64,000 nucleotides of DNA from Meishania litoralis (lineage in GTDB: Bacteria > Bacteroidota > Bacteroidia > Flavobacteriales > Flavobacteriaceae), in assembly GCF_042611095.1 (NCBI RefSeq), contig NZ_JBHFPV010000001.1, positions 248,001 to 312,000 on the forward strand. The letters run 5' to 3'. The notes beneath the pieces were generated by a model that worked only from the letters and a program-made list of their open reading frames with translations, did no database searches and had not been told where the DNA came from. A program made the position numbers and the translations under genes. Below, piece after piece: positions 15,378 to 23,700 of the stretch (position 1 is its first letter; each line of letters opens with the position of its first letter).

Positions 15378-16087
15378 TGGAATTGAAAGCCATCGTTGTC
15401 GATGATGAGCCATTGGCCGTAGACGTACTCAAAAACTACATTGACCAGATCAAGGAGCTTCATTTGGCAAAAACCTTTTCGAACGCTATAGATGCATATA
15501 CCTATGTTCAGGCCAATCACCTCGACATTATTTTTTTGGATATAAATATGCCCGTCCTCGGCGGACTCGATTTTCTCGAAAACCTAAAAGTAAAACCAAT
15601 GGTCGTGATTACATCGGCACATGAAGAATATGCCCTGAAAAGTTTTGAGCTTGAAGTAATCGATTATTTGGTGAAACCCATACCCTTTCCGAGGTTTTTA
15701 AAAGCAGTTAATCGCATTATTGAACTAAAGAATCCAAAAGGGGATCCAAGTCAGGCTAGTTCTGAAAAAGCCCATATTTTCATAAAGGTCGATAAGAAAA
15801 AACTTCAAAAAATTCATTTGAACGATATTTTGGTCGTCGAGAGCCTTAAAGACTATATTCGTATCAAGACCAAGACCGACAAATTCATTATTCACAAAAC
15901 TTTGGGCAGTTTTACCGACGAGCTTCCTGCAGATAGGTTTTTAAGAATACACAGATCTTTTACCATTGCACTCGACAAAGTCGATGCCGTTGAGGGAAAC
16001 AGCCTTGAAGTCGACGGAATACGCTATACCATAGGTCGAAGTTATATCGATGCCGTCAAAAGTCGAATTCTGGAAGATTTGTTGTAA
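15377..16087 (+). CDS. LytTR-family response regulator
   Basis: The 236-residue protein has a receiver domain (1-120) with acidic residues DDE at 9-11, the phosphoacceptor Asp55 in IIFLDINMP, and Lys in DYLVKPI. It has a C-terminal LytTR DNA-binding domain (about 135-235: LNDILVVESLKDYIRIKT, then FLRIHRSFTIALDKVDAVEG). It is the partner of the kinase whose gene ends one base into it. LytTR regulators act on nearby or unlinked promoters; the split YeeE/YedE genes 67 bases downstream in the same direction are possible targets or co-transcribed partners, but no site could be assigned. Confidence 0.95.
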   Translation: MELKAIVVDDEPLAVDVLKNYIDQIKELHLAKTFSNAIDAYTYVQANHLDIIFLDINMPVLGGLDFLENLKVKPMVVITSAHEEYALKSFELEVIDYLVKPIPFPRFLKAVNRIIELKNPKGDPSQASSEKAHIFIKVDKKKLQKIHLNDILVVESLKDYIRIKTKTDKFIIHKTLGSFTDELPADRFLRIHRSFTIALDKVDAVEGNSLEVDGIRYTIGRSYIDAVKSRILEDLL

Positions 16088-16153
16088 TCGCCCTAACTAA
16101 ATTACGACCATAAGTATTGATTTTTCAAAACGACAAATTTAGAACTAATCTAT

Positions 16154-16711
16154 ATGGAACCTATTTTACAGCCCTGGCCATGGTATATTTCGGGCCCCTT
16201 GATAGCTTTTGTAATGTTCGTTCTCATCTATCTTGGAAAAACCTTCGGTATGTCATCAAATTTGCGAACACTCTGCAGTATGGGAGGGGCCGGAAAATAT
16301 TCCGATTTTTTCAGGTTTGATTGGAGAGCACAAAAGTGGAATCTGACCGTGGTCTTAGGGGCCGTTATCGGAGGTTTTTTTGCCACCACCTTTATGTCAG
16401 ACGGTTCGACCATAGCACTTAGCAATGAAACCTTGGCCGATCTTCAAGATTTGGGTTTTTCGAATATCGGCGAGACACTTTTGCCACCCGAAATTTACGC
16501 TTGGGACAATGTGTTGTCATTAAAAGGATTGTCTATTTTGATTATTGCAGGTTTTTTGGTCGGATTCGGAACCCGATATGCCGGCGGATGTACTTCTGGC
16601 CATGCCATCACCGGCCTTAGCAACCTACAACTACCTTCGTTGATCGCCGTCATCGGGTTCTTTATCGGTGGCCTCATTATGACCCATTTTATACTACCGC
16701 TGATTTTTTGA
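16154..16711 (+). CDS. YeeE/YedE-family membrane transporter, first subunit
   Basis: The 185-residue membrane protein has four or five hydrophobic segments and the family's cysteine motif GTRYAGGCTSGHAITGLS at about 137-154. YeeE/YedE proteins import thiosulfate or related reduced sulfur compounds through conserved cysteines. Here the family is split into two genes separated by one base, so the two products probably work as one unit. The length is normal for the half-size type. The substrate is inferred from the family only. Confidence 0.88.
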   Translation: MEPILQPWPWYISGPLIAFVMFVLIYLGKTFGMSSNLRTLCSMGGAGKYSDFFRFDWRAQKWNLTVVLGAVIGGFFATTFMSDGSTIALSNETLADLQDLGFSNIGETLLPPEIYAWDNVLSLKGLSILIIAGFLVGFGTRYAGGCTSGHAITGLSNLQLPSLIAVIGFFIGGLIMTHFILPLIF

Positions 16712-16712
16712 T

Positions 16713-17126
16713 ATGAAGTATTTGAAATTTCTTTTGATCGGGATTTTTTTCGGAATAGTACTAGTGAAATCGGAGGCTGTTTCTTGGTATCGCATTTTTG
16801 AGATGTTCAAATTCCAATCTTTTCACATGTACGGAATTATTGGATCCGCAGTAGGCCTAGGAATCATATTTATTCAGGGTATAAGAAAATTTAAGATAAA
16901 AAGTATAGATGGCAAAGAAATATACCTTCCGCCAAAAGAAAAAAGTTTTATCCGCTATATTCTGGGCGGCGCCATTTTCGGTTTTGGTTGGGCCTTGGCC
17001 GGTGCCTGCCCAGGGCCAATGTATATCTTACTAGGCACGGGGATTTTTAGCATGCTGGTCGTTATTGCAGCAGCCGTTGTAGGCACTTTTGTCTATGGAC
17101 TTTTAAAGGATAAATTGCCGCATTAA
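16713..17126 (+). CDS. YeeE/YedE-family membrane transporter, second subunit
   Basis: The 137-residue membrane protein begins one base after the first subunit ends. It has about four hydrophobic segments and the second cysteine motif WALAGACPGPMYILLGTG at about 93-110, which corresponds to the C-terminal half of full-length YeeE. With the preceding gene it should form a sulfur-compound transporter in the inner membrane. It converges on the large phosphorylase-like gene with an 11-base gap; I see no strong terminator there. Confidence 0.87.
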   Translation: MKYLKFLLIGIFFGIVLVKSEAVSWYRIFEMFKFQSFHMYGIIGSAVGLGIIFIQGIRKFKIKSIDGKEIYLPPKEKSFIRYILGGAIFGFGWALAGACPGPMYILLGTGIFSMLVVIAAAVVGTFVYGLLKDKLPH

Positions 17127-17137
17127 GCTTAACTACT

Positions 17138-20100
17138 TCAATGTAATGTATTCGCATCCAGGGAGACAATAATTTTATCTATTTCTCCTGTTCTCCCAAA
17201 AATTTTGGCACTTGTTTTTATATCAAGCCCAAGAGTCTCAAATTGACCAACTTCATTGTTGGCGTAGAACACTTCAAGACTAGAGCTCTCGGCAATTTTG
17301 TAGACAACTGGAACTTGGCAATAGGTAAAACAAAGTGAATTTTTTTCAAGCTTTACCTCTTCTTGTTCTTTCTTCAGGTTCGTGTAACTAAAGCTTCGCT
17401 CCTTGCTTAAAAACTCTTCTTTTCTCAAGAGACCGGGGCCAAATCCAAGCTTACCATCTTTTATTGAAACCCCTATTTCGCCCAACCTACTAAGAATATC
17501 CTCTTTTACCTGACCGGTCATCCCCGGTTGCTGTGCTCCTTTGTTCGATGGCGTATGTGAATAAGGGTCCGTAGTAAATGCACCATAAAGTTCTGGGGAT
17601 TTATGAACTCCGATTCCCTCATTAATTTCGTAATAATGATCCAACAACCTTCCGATCACTACATCATTTTCCTTGTTGGCAATGGCCTTTAAACAACATT
17701 CTTGCACCGCCAACAAGAGCTTAGAAACCATGTGCCAATAAATAGAGCCCAAGCCCTCATAACCAAAAAAGGTTCCTGATCTTCCTGTGAAGGATTTGTG
17801 GTCGAACATATCTTCAAAGACATCAAGCACTAGTTGTTGATCCTCTTTCACCAGTTCGCCGTATTTATCTTTCGATAATTCTGACAAAGCACTAACAAGA
17901 CTAGTAGCATTATTAAAATTACCATTAAAATGATAGCCACCCTCAACATCTTTTTCAATGATCTGGGTATTTCCATCCTTTACTAATTGCCGTAGTAAAG
18001 CTGATTTTTCAACTGCGGCAAGCGGAATGTTATTCTTGTTGATGAATCGCTTGAGCTCCTTGTCAGGGTATAGCAAATAACTATATTGATCGCTACGGAA
18101 CAGGGCACTGTTCTTAAGACCATCCAGCAATTTTAAACTCGCTTCCGAAGAAAGATAGCCGGAACTTAAAACCGCCACCTGACCCTCTAGCATTTCGTTT
18201 AAATATGTTATCGAAATCTTATTTTTATTTGAAACGGTCATTAAGTTGTACGAATGGTACAAATTGTCTTCCCTTTTGTTAGTTTTTATGGAATGCTCAA
18301 AATAGGCCAGTACTATTTGTAAAAAATGTTGGAGTTTCTCAGTTGGCACCTCCTTTCTCCGACCGGAAAACCCATTTTCGTAAATGATGGTCCTATATGT
18401 ACTGCCTGCATTGCCCAACCCATCTAAAATCAGTTTGCGATCACTATCGGAAAATTTACCGGAAAGCATCTGTCGGTTTTGCTCCAAAGTGCTTATTACC
18501 TCATCAAAAAAATGAGCCAATTCTTCGGATATTTCAATTTCCTTGACCGACGTATTGCGCACTATTCGCTCAAAGAATTTTAGAAACCTTCTGAGGTAGC
18601 AGAGCGTAACCATTGAAACTCCGTTTCCTACCAAGGCATTGTTCGCATCATTCCATTCAGGTCGTTGTGTATTCAGCCATATACCGCCTTCCGGAATAAA
18701 ATTGGAGCATTTGGCCAAAACGGTTGCCAGTAGTTTTTCCAACAGATTGACGTTATAAATAGCATCGTTTTCGGCACCAAGTAGCGCACCATCCGCCCCT
18801 AGTTTTTTTTTGTTTAAGAATATCTTCCCTTCTGAGCCATGATCAAAGGTTATGGTGTCTTTAGGATTCGAAAGTATATCGTCGTAGGTTTTGATTTTGT
18901 AGGGAACATTGGCGTAGACAAAAAGATTTTGATCAAGACATGCAGTCAAACGACCTGGGTAGTAATCTTCGATAAATTCAAGAAACTTGAGTAGGTAAAT
19001 TATCTGGTGGTCTCCCCAATACCCAATATAGGACCATGGGTCATTTGGTTCAATCACTTCCCAGTCAAAACCGCCCTTGGTAACCCTATATGGATTATAG
19101 CCGTCGAAGGTGGTTGCATTCAAGAACTTATGGATCATGCTTTCGATAAACTGGGGATAAGAATGGGCCAACGCTTCCCAGTTTTGAAAAATATCCCTCC
19201 AGTTACCCTCGTAATCGAGTACCTTAGACCCATCAATTTCACTCTTTGTATTGATGGAAAACTTATTCCATAGTCGGCTTGGATCACCGTGTCTCCTACT
19301 AAACTTTAGCGGCATATACTCAATACAGAGTCTTTTGAAGTTTGCATCTTCGTGTTTATCAACAATTGTCCTTAAATGTTCGAGTGAAAATGTTTCTGGT
19401 AATTTTTTCAGTAGGGTCTCATACTTCTTATAAACTCTTTTATTGGCCATGGCCATATACTTTATAAAATCACTTTTTAGAATTTCATATCCGTCATCAA
19501 AAATACCACCCCGCATAATGTTGAAAAGAACGTTCGAAAAATGCCTGGAATTTTGAAGTTCATCGGCGGTTAGCTGTAAACCATCCGCCGCCCCGACCAA
19601 TTCTATGAGATTGCGCGTACCCAAAGCGACGTCATTTGAGACCTCTTTGACCAACAAGTCCTTTGTGCTTCTCAGTGTAGTTGAAATTGCCTTTACATCT
19701 GATGGCCCTTGATTTACGTTAGCGACAATCATCCAACTTTTTGTTTGACCGGCATCGATTTCAAGATCGGCACAAACGAAGTAAGCGCACTTCTCAGCCC
19801 TAATGTCTCTTTCTTCTATTACATCTTGACCTTTTCTAAAGGTGTCGAGTTGTGTAGCAGATATCAAATATTTTGGCCTCTCCAGGCCAACGGACCAGGC
19901 GACGGTTGCCTTCAATGCCTCACTAGGCTCGGCCTTATCGACAATAATGGCACTTAAGGCGTAGATTCCCAATCCTAATTCCGATTCAAGCTCACTTTTC
20001 TTATAGGCGTCTGCCAGATTGCTTCTGTTGTTCTGCAAGTCGGCATTTATACCGTAGGGCATGATATTTTGAATGCCATCCATGGCGGTTATCTTGATTT

Positions 20101-20623
20101 TACTTCCGGTATGGTTTATCAAGGTGGTCTTTTTAACAAATCCGAAACGATTGCTCATACTCCATTGATACCTGCAAGTGAGGCCAAAGTCGTGGTTCAC
20201 TTCTTCAAAAATAATCTTGTTCCCATATTTGTTTTTATACAAATTGTGTTCGGTGGAGTATAGTCCTTTGTAGTTGTTTGAAAAAGGTTCCCACAGATAG
20301 GTCTTGCTGACACGATGTATTTGGAGAATGGTCTTACTTCCCGTTATTTCAACAGATTCCGTTATCTTATCATCAGTATAATAGGGAAAAAGGGCAGTAT
20401 CACAGTCTTTCCTTCCTGCACTTAGTCCGCCATTACTTGAGATGAACATCCAATGATTTGAATCACTTACAATGCTCATTAAAAACGGTCGCATACCGTC
20501 AACATTGGAAATTTTATAAAAACTTTCCCTCTCAATGGTGACCAAGCTTCCTGATACCTCTTGCCTTTGAACATTCAATTCAACGTCACCTAAATAAATT
20601 GCATTGCCCATCTCTTCTTTCAT
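17138..20623 (-). CDS. Large glycan phosphorylase-like protein (GH94/GH149/GH161 type), candidate beta-1,3-glucan phosphorylase
   Basis: This 1161-residue protein has no signal peptide and should be cytoplasmic. The N-terminal 320 residues resemble the beta-sandwich of GH94-like phosphorylases (FEEVNHDFGLTCRYQWSMSN, then RFGFVKKTTLIN, around 139-170). About 360-760 look like the catalytic alpha/alpha barrel: FDGYNPYRVTKGGFDWEVI and DPWSYIGYWGDHQIIY (507-543), then RPEWNDANNALVGNG (654-668). WND at 657-659 matches the WND of cellobiose phosphorylases, where the Asp is the general acid. The length fits GH149 or GH161 beta-1,3-oligoglucan phosphorylases and not the roughly 800 residues of GH94. 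Its neighbours include a GH16 laminarinase-like gene. Family assignment is from memory of motifs and length; the substrate is inference. Confidence 0.62.
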   Translation of the reverse strand: MKEEMGNAIYLGDVELNVQRQEVSGSLVTIERESFYKISNVDGMRPFLMSIVSDSNHWMFISSNGGLSAGRKDCDTALFPYYTDDKITESVEITGSKTILQIHRVSKTYLWEPFSNNYKGLYSTEHNLYKNKYGNKIIFEEVNHDFGLTCRYQWSMSNRFGFVKKTTLINHTGSKIKITAMDGIQNIMPYGINADLQNNRSNLADAYKKSELESELGLGIYALSAIIVDKAEPSEALKATVAWSVGLERPKYLISATQLDTFRKGQDVIEERDIRAEKCAYFVCADLEIDAGQTKSWMIVANVNQGPSDVKAISTTLRSTKDLLVKEVSNDVALGTRNLIELVGAADGLQLTADELQNSRHFSNVLFNIMRGGIFDDGYEILKSDFIKYMAMANKRVYKKYETLLKKLPETFSLEHLRTIVDKHEDANFKRLCIEYMPLKFSRRHGDPSRLWNKFSINTKSEIDGSKVLDYEGNWRDIFQNWEALAHSYPQFIESMIHKFLNATTFDGYNPYRVTKGGFDWEVIEPNDPWSYIGYWGDHQIIYLLKFLEFIEDYYPGRLTACLDQNLFVYANVPYKIKTYDDILSNPKDTITFDHGSEGKIFLNKKKLGADGALLGAENDAIYNVNLLEKLLATVLAKCSNFIPEGGIWLNTQRPEWNDANNALVGNGVSMVTLCYLRRFLKFFERIVRNTSVKEIEISEELAHFFDEVISTLEQNRQMLSGKFSDSDRKLILDGLGNAGSTYRTIIYENGFSGRRKEVPTEKLQHFLQIVLAYFEHSIKTNKREDNLYHSYNLMTVSNKNKISITYLNEMLEGQVAVLSSGYLSSEASLKLLDGLKNSALFRSDQYSYLLYPDKELKRFINKNNIPLAAVEKSALLRQLVKDGNTQIIEKDVEGGYHFNGNFNNATSLVSALSELSKDKYGELVKEDQQLVLDVFEDMFDHKSFTGRSGTFFGYEGLGSIYWHMVSKLLLAVQECCLKAIANKENDVVIGRLLDHYYEINEGIGVHKSPELYGAFTTDPYSHTPSNKGAQQPGMTGQVKEDILSRLGEIGVSIKDGKLGFGPGLLRKEEFLSKERSFSYTNLKKEQEEVKLEKNSLCFTYCQVPVVYKIAESSSLEVFYANNEVGQFETLGLDIKTSAKIFGRTGEIDKIIVSLDANTLH

Positions 20624-20631
20624 TAAATATG

Positions 20632-20663
20632 AAGACCTCTAAAAATTTATTTAAAGAGGTCTT
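20632..20663 (-). promoter_or_regulatory. Hairpin between the GH-A and phosphorylase-like genes
   Basis: AAGACCTCT and AGAGGTCTT are perfect 9-bp inverted repeats 14 bases apart, just upstream of the phosphorylase start. No T run follows on the minus strand, so it is a poor terminator; an operator or a leader hairpin is more likely. One arm (AGACCTCTAAAA) recurs upstream of the GH16 gene near 25980. Confidence 0.45.
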
Positions 20664-20695
20664 TGTACTAGTTGTTTGTTAAAAAACCCTTTCCA

Positions 20696-22027
20696 TTAAT
20701 TTACCAAAAAAGGTATGTTGGCCGCTGCCGCATGATCGTGTCCATCAGAAGCATAAACAAACAGGCGATAGGCACCCTTGCCGGGTGACTTGAATGTTAC
20801 CTTACCCTCTTGTTGTGATATGATCAGGCCACCAATAGCTTCAGGCCTTTCCTCTGCATCACCACCTTCTTTTAAATCCGTGCTTTCAGGCATAATCTCC
20901 CATCGGTAGCTAATTTCATCTCGCTCGTAATCTTTTACCATTATTTGGGCGGAGTATTGTTCGTCCGCCTCCAACTCCACATTTTCATACGCTGTTTTTC
21001 CGTTCAACTTGTAATCTTCGATAATAGGAGTACGATTTTCGGGCCAAGAGCCGTTCCAAACGTAATGCATCACATCAACAGATTCCGTTTCTTTGCCATC
21101 TTCCAAAAAAATACCATACCATGTTGGAGTCCGTTCTTGTTTATTGCCCCATAGAAAAACATAAGACCCAATACACTGTAATGAATCTGCAGCTATGCCG
21201 CCATTAAATCGCTTGAGATAGTTGGCTGCTTTTACCGAACTGTGTTCTTCAATCGGTGCGCCCCATTTTGTCGTGGGAACCTCCCAGTGACCAGTAGCCC
21301 CCCATTCGGTAACCATATAAGGGCCCTCCCAGCCGAACTTCTTGATCAAGTTGGGCAAATCTGGAAGATCCCCGTACATCTGTACGGATAAGATGTCAAG
21401 ATCTGCACAACGTTCTTTTATATAATCCACTTCTTTTTGAGCCAGACCTGCCAGACTAGTAGTAGTAGGGTGATTTGGGTCTATTTCATGAATCATTTTT
21501 GAAATATCGTTTACCGCATCCCAAACTTTCGGATTGGTATAATGTAGATTAAGCTCGTTGCCTATTCCCCATATCAATAAGGCGGGATGATCTTTCAAGG
21601 GCAAAACTTGCTCCTTGATTTCTTCCAATTGTTTTTTCACCATTTCGGGATCGTCATAATTGAACCCATGGCGCTCCCTGCCCACCTCAATGCCCATGGT
21701 AACCATTAGCCCATTCTCATGGGCTTCATCAAGCACCTCCTTCGCCGATCTCTCCCCATTGTCGGTACGCCAAGTCCGAAAGGAATTAGCATTGTGTTTT
21801 GCCAATGCCGGTATGCTTCCGAATTCAAGCCCAGCGCCCTTTATATAAAAATCTTGGCCGTTGACCAGCAATTGATATTTTCCATTTTCTTCCTTTAATT
21901 CTACCTTAGCAGCGGTTGTTTTTTGTTCAGTAGCGGATTCAGGGGTACTATTTCCGGTATTTTGCTTACATGATACAAGAATACCGATACTAAGGATAAA
22001 AAATAATCTTCGCATTGCAGGTGTCAT
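20696..22027 (-). CDS. Clan GH-A glycosidase lipoprotein (GH2-barrel or GH158-like)
   Basis: The 443-residue product has a lipoprotein signal ending in LVSC (Cys20) and a low-complexity linker. A TIM barrel follows at about 45-345, with the acid/base Glu158 in IWGIGNELN and the nucleophile Glu241 in MVTEWGATG; this spacing marks a retaining clan GH-A enzyme. About 350-443 form an Ig-like C-terminal domain. It should act at the cell surface or in the periplasm on glucan fragments. The barrel resembles GH2-type TIM domains, but the N-terminal GH2 sandwiches are absent; GH158 or GH5 relatives are alternatives. Its start overlaps the MFS stop (ATGA), so they are translated from one mRNA. Confidence 0.75.
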   Translation of the reverse strand: MTPAMRRLFFILSIGILVSCKQNTGNSTPESATEQKTTAAKVELKEENGKYQLLVNGQDFYIKGAGLEFGSIPALAKHNANSFRTWRTDNGERSAKEVLDEAHENGLMVTMGIEVGRERHGFNYDDPEMVKKQLEEIKEQVLPLKDHPALLIWGIGNELNLHYTNPKVWDAVNDISKMIHEIDPNHPTTTSLAGLAQKEVDYIKERCADLDILSVQMYGDLPDLPNLIKKFGWEGPYMVTEWGATGHWEVPTTKWGAPIEEHSSVKAANYLKRFNGGIAADSLQCIGSYVFLWGNKQERTPTWYGIFLEDGKETESVDVMHYVWNGSWPENRTPIIEDYKLNGKTAYENVELEADEQYSAQIMVKDYERDEISYRWEIMPESTDLKEGGDAEERPEAIGGLIISQQEGKVTFKSPGKGAYRLFVYASDGHDHAAAANIPFLVN

Positions 22028-23565
22028 TTTCTGATTAGTAATTCTTCGACTTCTTCCAGGGTTCTACCTTTGGTCTCGATTACAAATTTATAGACGAAGA
22101 GCATCGCACAGAAAGAGAGTAAAGCGTATATAGCGAAAGTTATCGTCGGCCCAAGGTTTGATAGCTCCCAAGGAAATATCTGGGTCACGGAAAAACTAAC
22201 CAACGAGTTGAAAAAGCCAACAACTGAAATCGCTATTCCCTTTATCTTACTTGGAAATATCTCAGAAAGTAAAGTCCACATTACTGGGCCTAAAGATATC
22301 GCAAACGAAGCCACATATAGCAGTATCGCAATAAGCACCAAGGTGGCATTGATTTGAATAAAATTGGTAATCTGGTTGCGCTTAAAATCCAAAAACTGAG
22401 AACCTTCCAATTTAGGTTCGACGGCTTCGAACAGGGCTGCCTGACTCTCAAAAGATTTACCCTGAAAATCGTTCAAAACCATATTGAGTTCTTTATTATC
22501 GATTTTGGATAGTGTTTTCTCACTAAAGTCATAGGTCGCGTTATTGAAGGCGTATGCCGCCATTAATAGTGCAATGGTCATAAAAGTGGTGCCGATCAAC
22601 AACAAAGGTTTTCTTCCCAACCGATCGATCAACCACATCGCGACCAAAGTGAATACAAGATTGGTAAGCCCGACTACAATTGCCTGTAAAAAGGAGGAAT
22701 CGGTACTGCCTCCCGCCTGTTCGAAAATGGTAGGTGCATAATAAAAAACCGCATTTATACCGGTAATCTGCTGAAAAAATGCAATGCCGAATGCAATGAT
22801 CATAATGGTGGCGTACCTACTCTTAAAGAAATCAGATAGCTTTCCCTTGGTTTCTTTTTTTGCAAGGCCTCTTTGAATTTCCGAGACCGTTGACTTGGCA
22901 TATTCTTCCCCTCCTATTTTGGCCAAAGTTTTTTGTGCAATCTCTTCATTACCCGTTTTTTGAATCAACCATCTAGGGCTTTTGGGCACTGCGAAAAGAG
23001 AGAGAAAATAGATTGCTGCTGGAATTGCTTCAACGCCCAACATCCAACGCCAGCTCTCCCCTTCAATGTTCACAAGAAAGTAATTTGAAAAATAGGCCAC
23101 CGAAATACCGATCACAATATTCAGTTGATTAAACGATACTAGGCTACCTCTTAACTTCGGTGGGGCGATTTCGGCTATATAAATGGGTGCTATTAATATA
23201 GCGCCTCCGATTCCTATACCACCAATAATTCGCGCAATAATAAATTCCGTGTAGCCGGTCGCAAACGCGGACCAAGTTGCCGATATCGTAAAGAGCGCAG
23301 CAACGATAATCAGCACCTTCTTCCTGCCGAAACGATCCGCAAGGGGTCCTGCCATTAGATTCCCGGCCATCGCACCGAATACCACACAACCCACTGAAAA
23401 ACCAAGCATCCATTCTGTCATTTCGAAATACACGGTAATTCCTTTGACAGCTCCTGAAATCACGGCACTGTCAAAACCCAGTAAAAACCCACCTAAAGCA
23501 ACAATTAGACTTATAAGAATGGTATACGACCTATTTAATTTAACAACGTCATCCGGTGTGTTCAT
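22024..23565 (-). CDS. Sugar porter of the major facilitator superfamily
   Basis: The 513-residue inner-membrane protein has twelve membrane segments and the sugar-porter signatures LADRFGRKK, PKSPRWLIQKTG, GINAVFYYAPTIFEQAG and IDRLGRKP, then ETKGRTLEEVEELL at the C-terminus. It should import a mono- or oligosaccharide by proton symport. A loop of about 65 hydrophilic residues between segments 9 and 10 is longer than usual. In this locus it is the only visible sugar transporter, because no SusC/SusD pair or ABC importer is present. The next gene overlaps it by four bases. The 135-base gap upstream holds two hairpins. Confidence 0.93.
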   Translation of the reverse strand: MNTPDDVVKLNRSYTILISLIVALGGFLLGFDSAVISGAVKGITVYFEMTEWMLGFSVGCVVFGAMAGNLMAGPLADRFGRKKVLIIVAALFTISATWSAFATGYTEFIIARIIGGIGIGGAILIAPIYIAEIAPPKLRGSLVSFNQLNIVIGISVAYFSNYFLVNIEGESWRWMLGVEAIPAAIYFLSLFAVPKSPRWLIQKTGNEEIAQKTLAKIGGEEYAKSTVSEIQRGLAKKETKGKLSDFFKSRYATIMIIAFGIAFFQQITGINAVFYYAPTIFEQAGGSTDSSFLQAIVVGLTNLVFTLVAMWLIDRLGRKPLLLIGTTFMTIALLMAAYAFNNATYDFSEKTLSKIDNKELNMVLNDFQGKSFESQAALFEAVEPKLEGSQFLDFKRNQITNFIQINATLVLIAILLYVASFAISLGPVMWTLLSEIFPSKIKGIAISVVGFFNSLVSFSVTQIFPWELSNLGPTITFAIYALLSFCAMLFVYKFVIETKGRTLEEVEELLIRK

Positions 23566-23598
23566 CTGATCGGTTTTATTGTTATTGTAAGTTAATGA

Positions 23599-23642
23599 AT
23601 TTCAGGGTACGAATTTCTTTGCCTTCTATTGCGTACTGAAAT
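23599..23642 (-). promoter_or_regulatory. Bulged stem-loop in the MFS leader
   Basis: ATTTCA..GTACG pairs with CGTAC-TGAAAT (11 bp with a two-base bulge) around a 20-base loop, 34 bases upstream of the MFS start. It could fold in the mRNA leader as an alternative to, or together with, the hairpin at 23650-23677. No known riboswitch is recognised. Confidence 0.35.
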
Positions 23643-23649
23643 CAAAGAA

Positions 23650-23677
23650 GAAGGCTAGCGAATTTTGGCTAGCCTTC
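23650..23677 (-). terminator. Terminator-like hairpin between GH16 and MFS genes
   Basis: GAAGGCTAGC and GCTAGCCTTC form a perfect 10-bp stem with an 8-base loop. On the minus strand TTCTTTGATTTC follows, which is T-rich but not a clean run. It may end most GH16 transcripts, with partial read-through into the porter gene. Confidence 0.7.
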
Positions 23678-23700
23678 CATCCTACTATAACCTATTCAAA

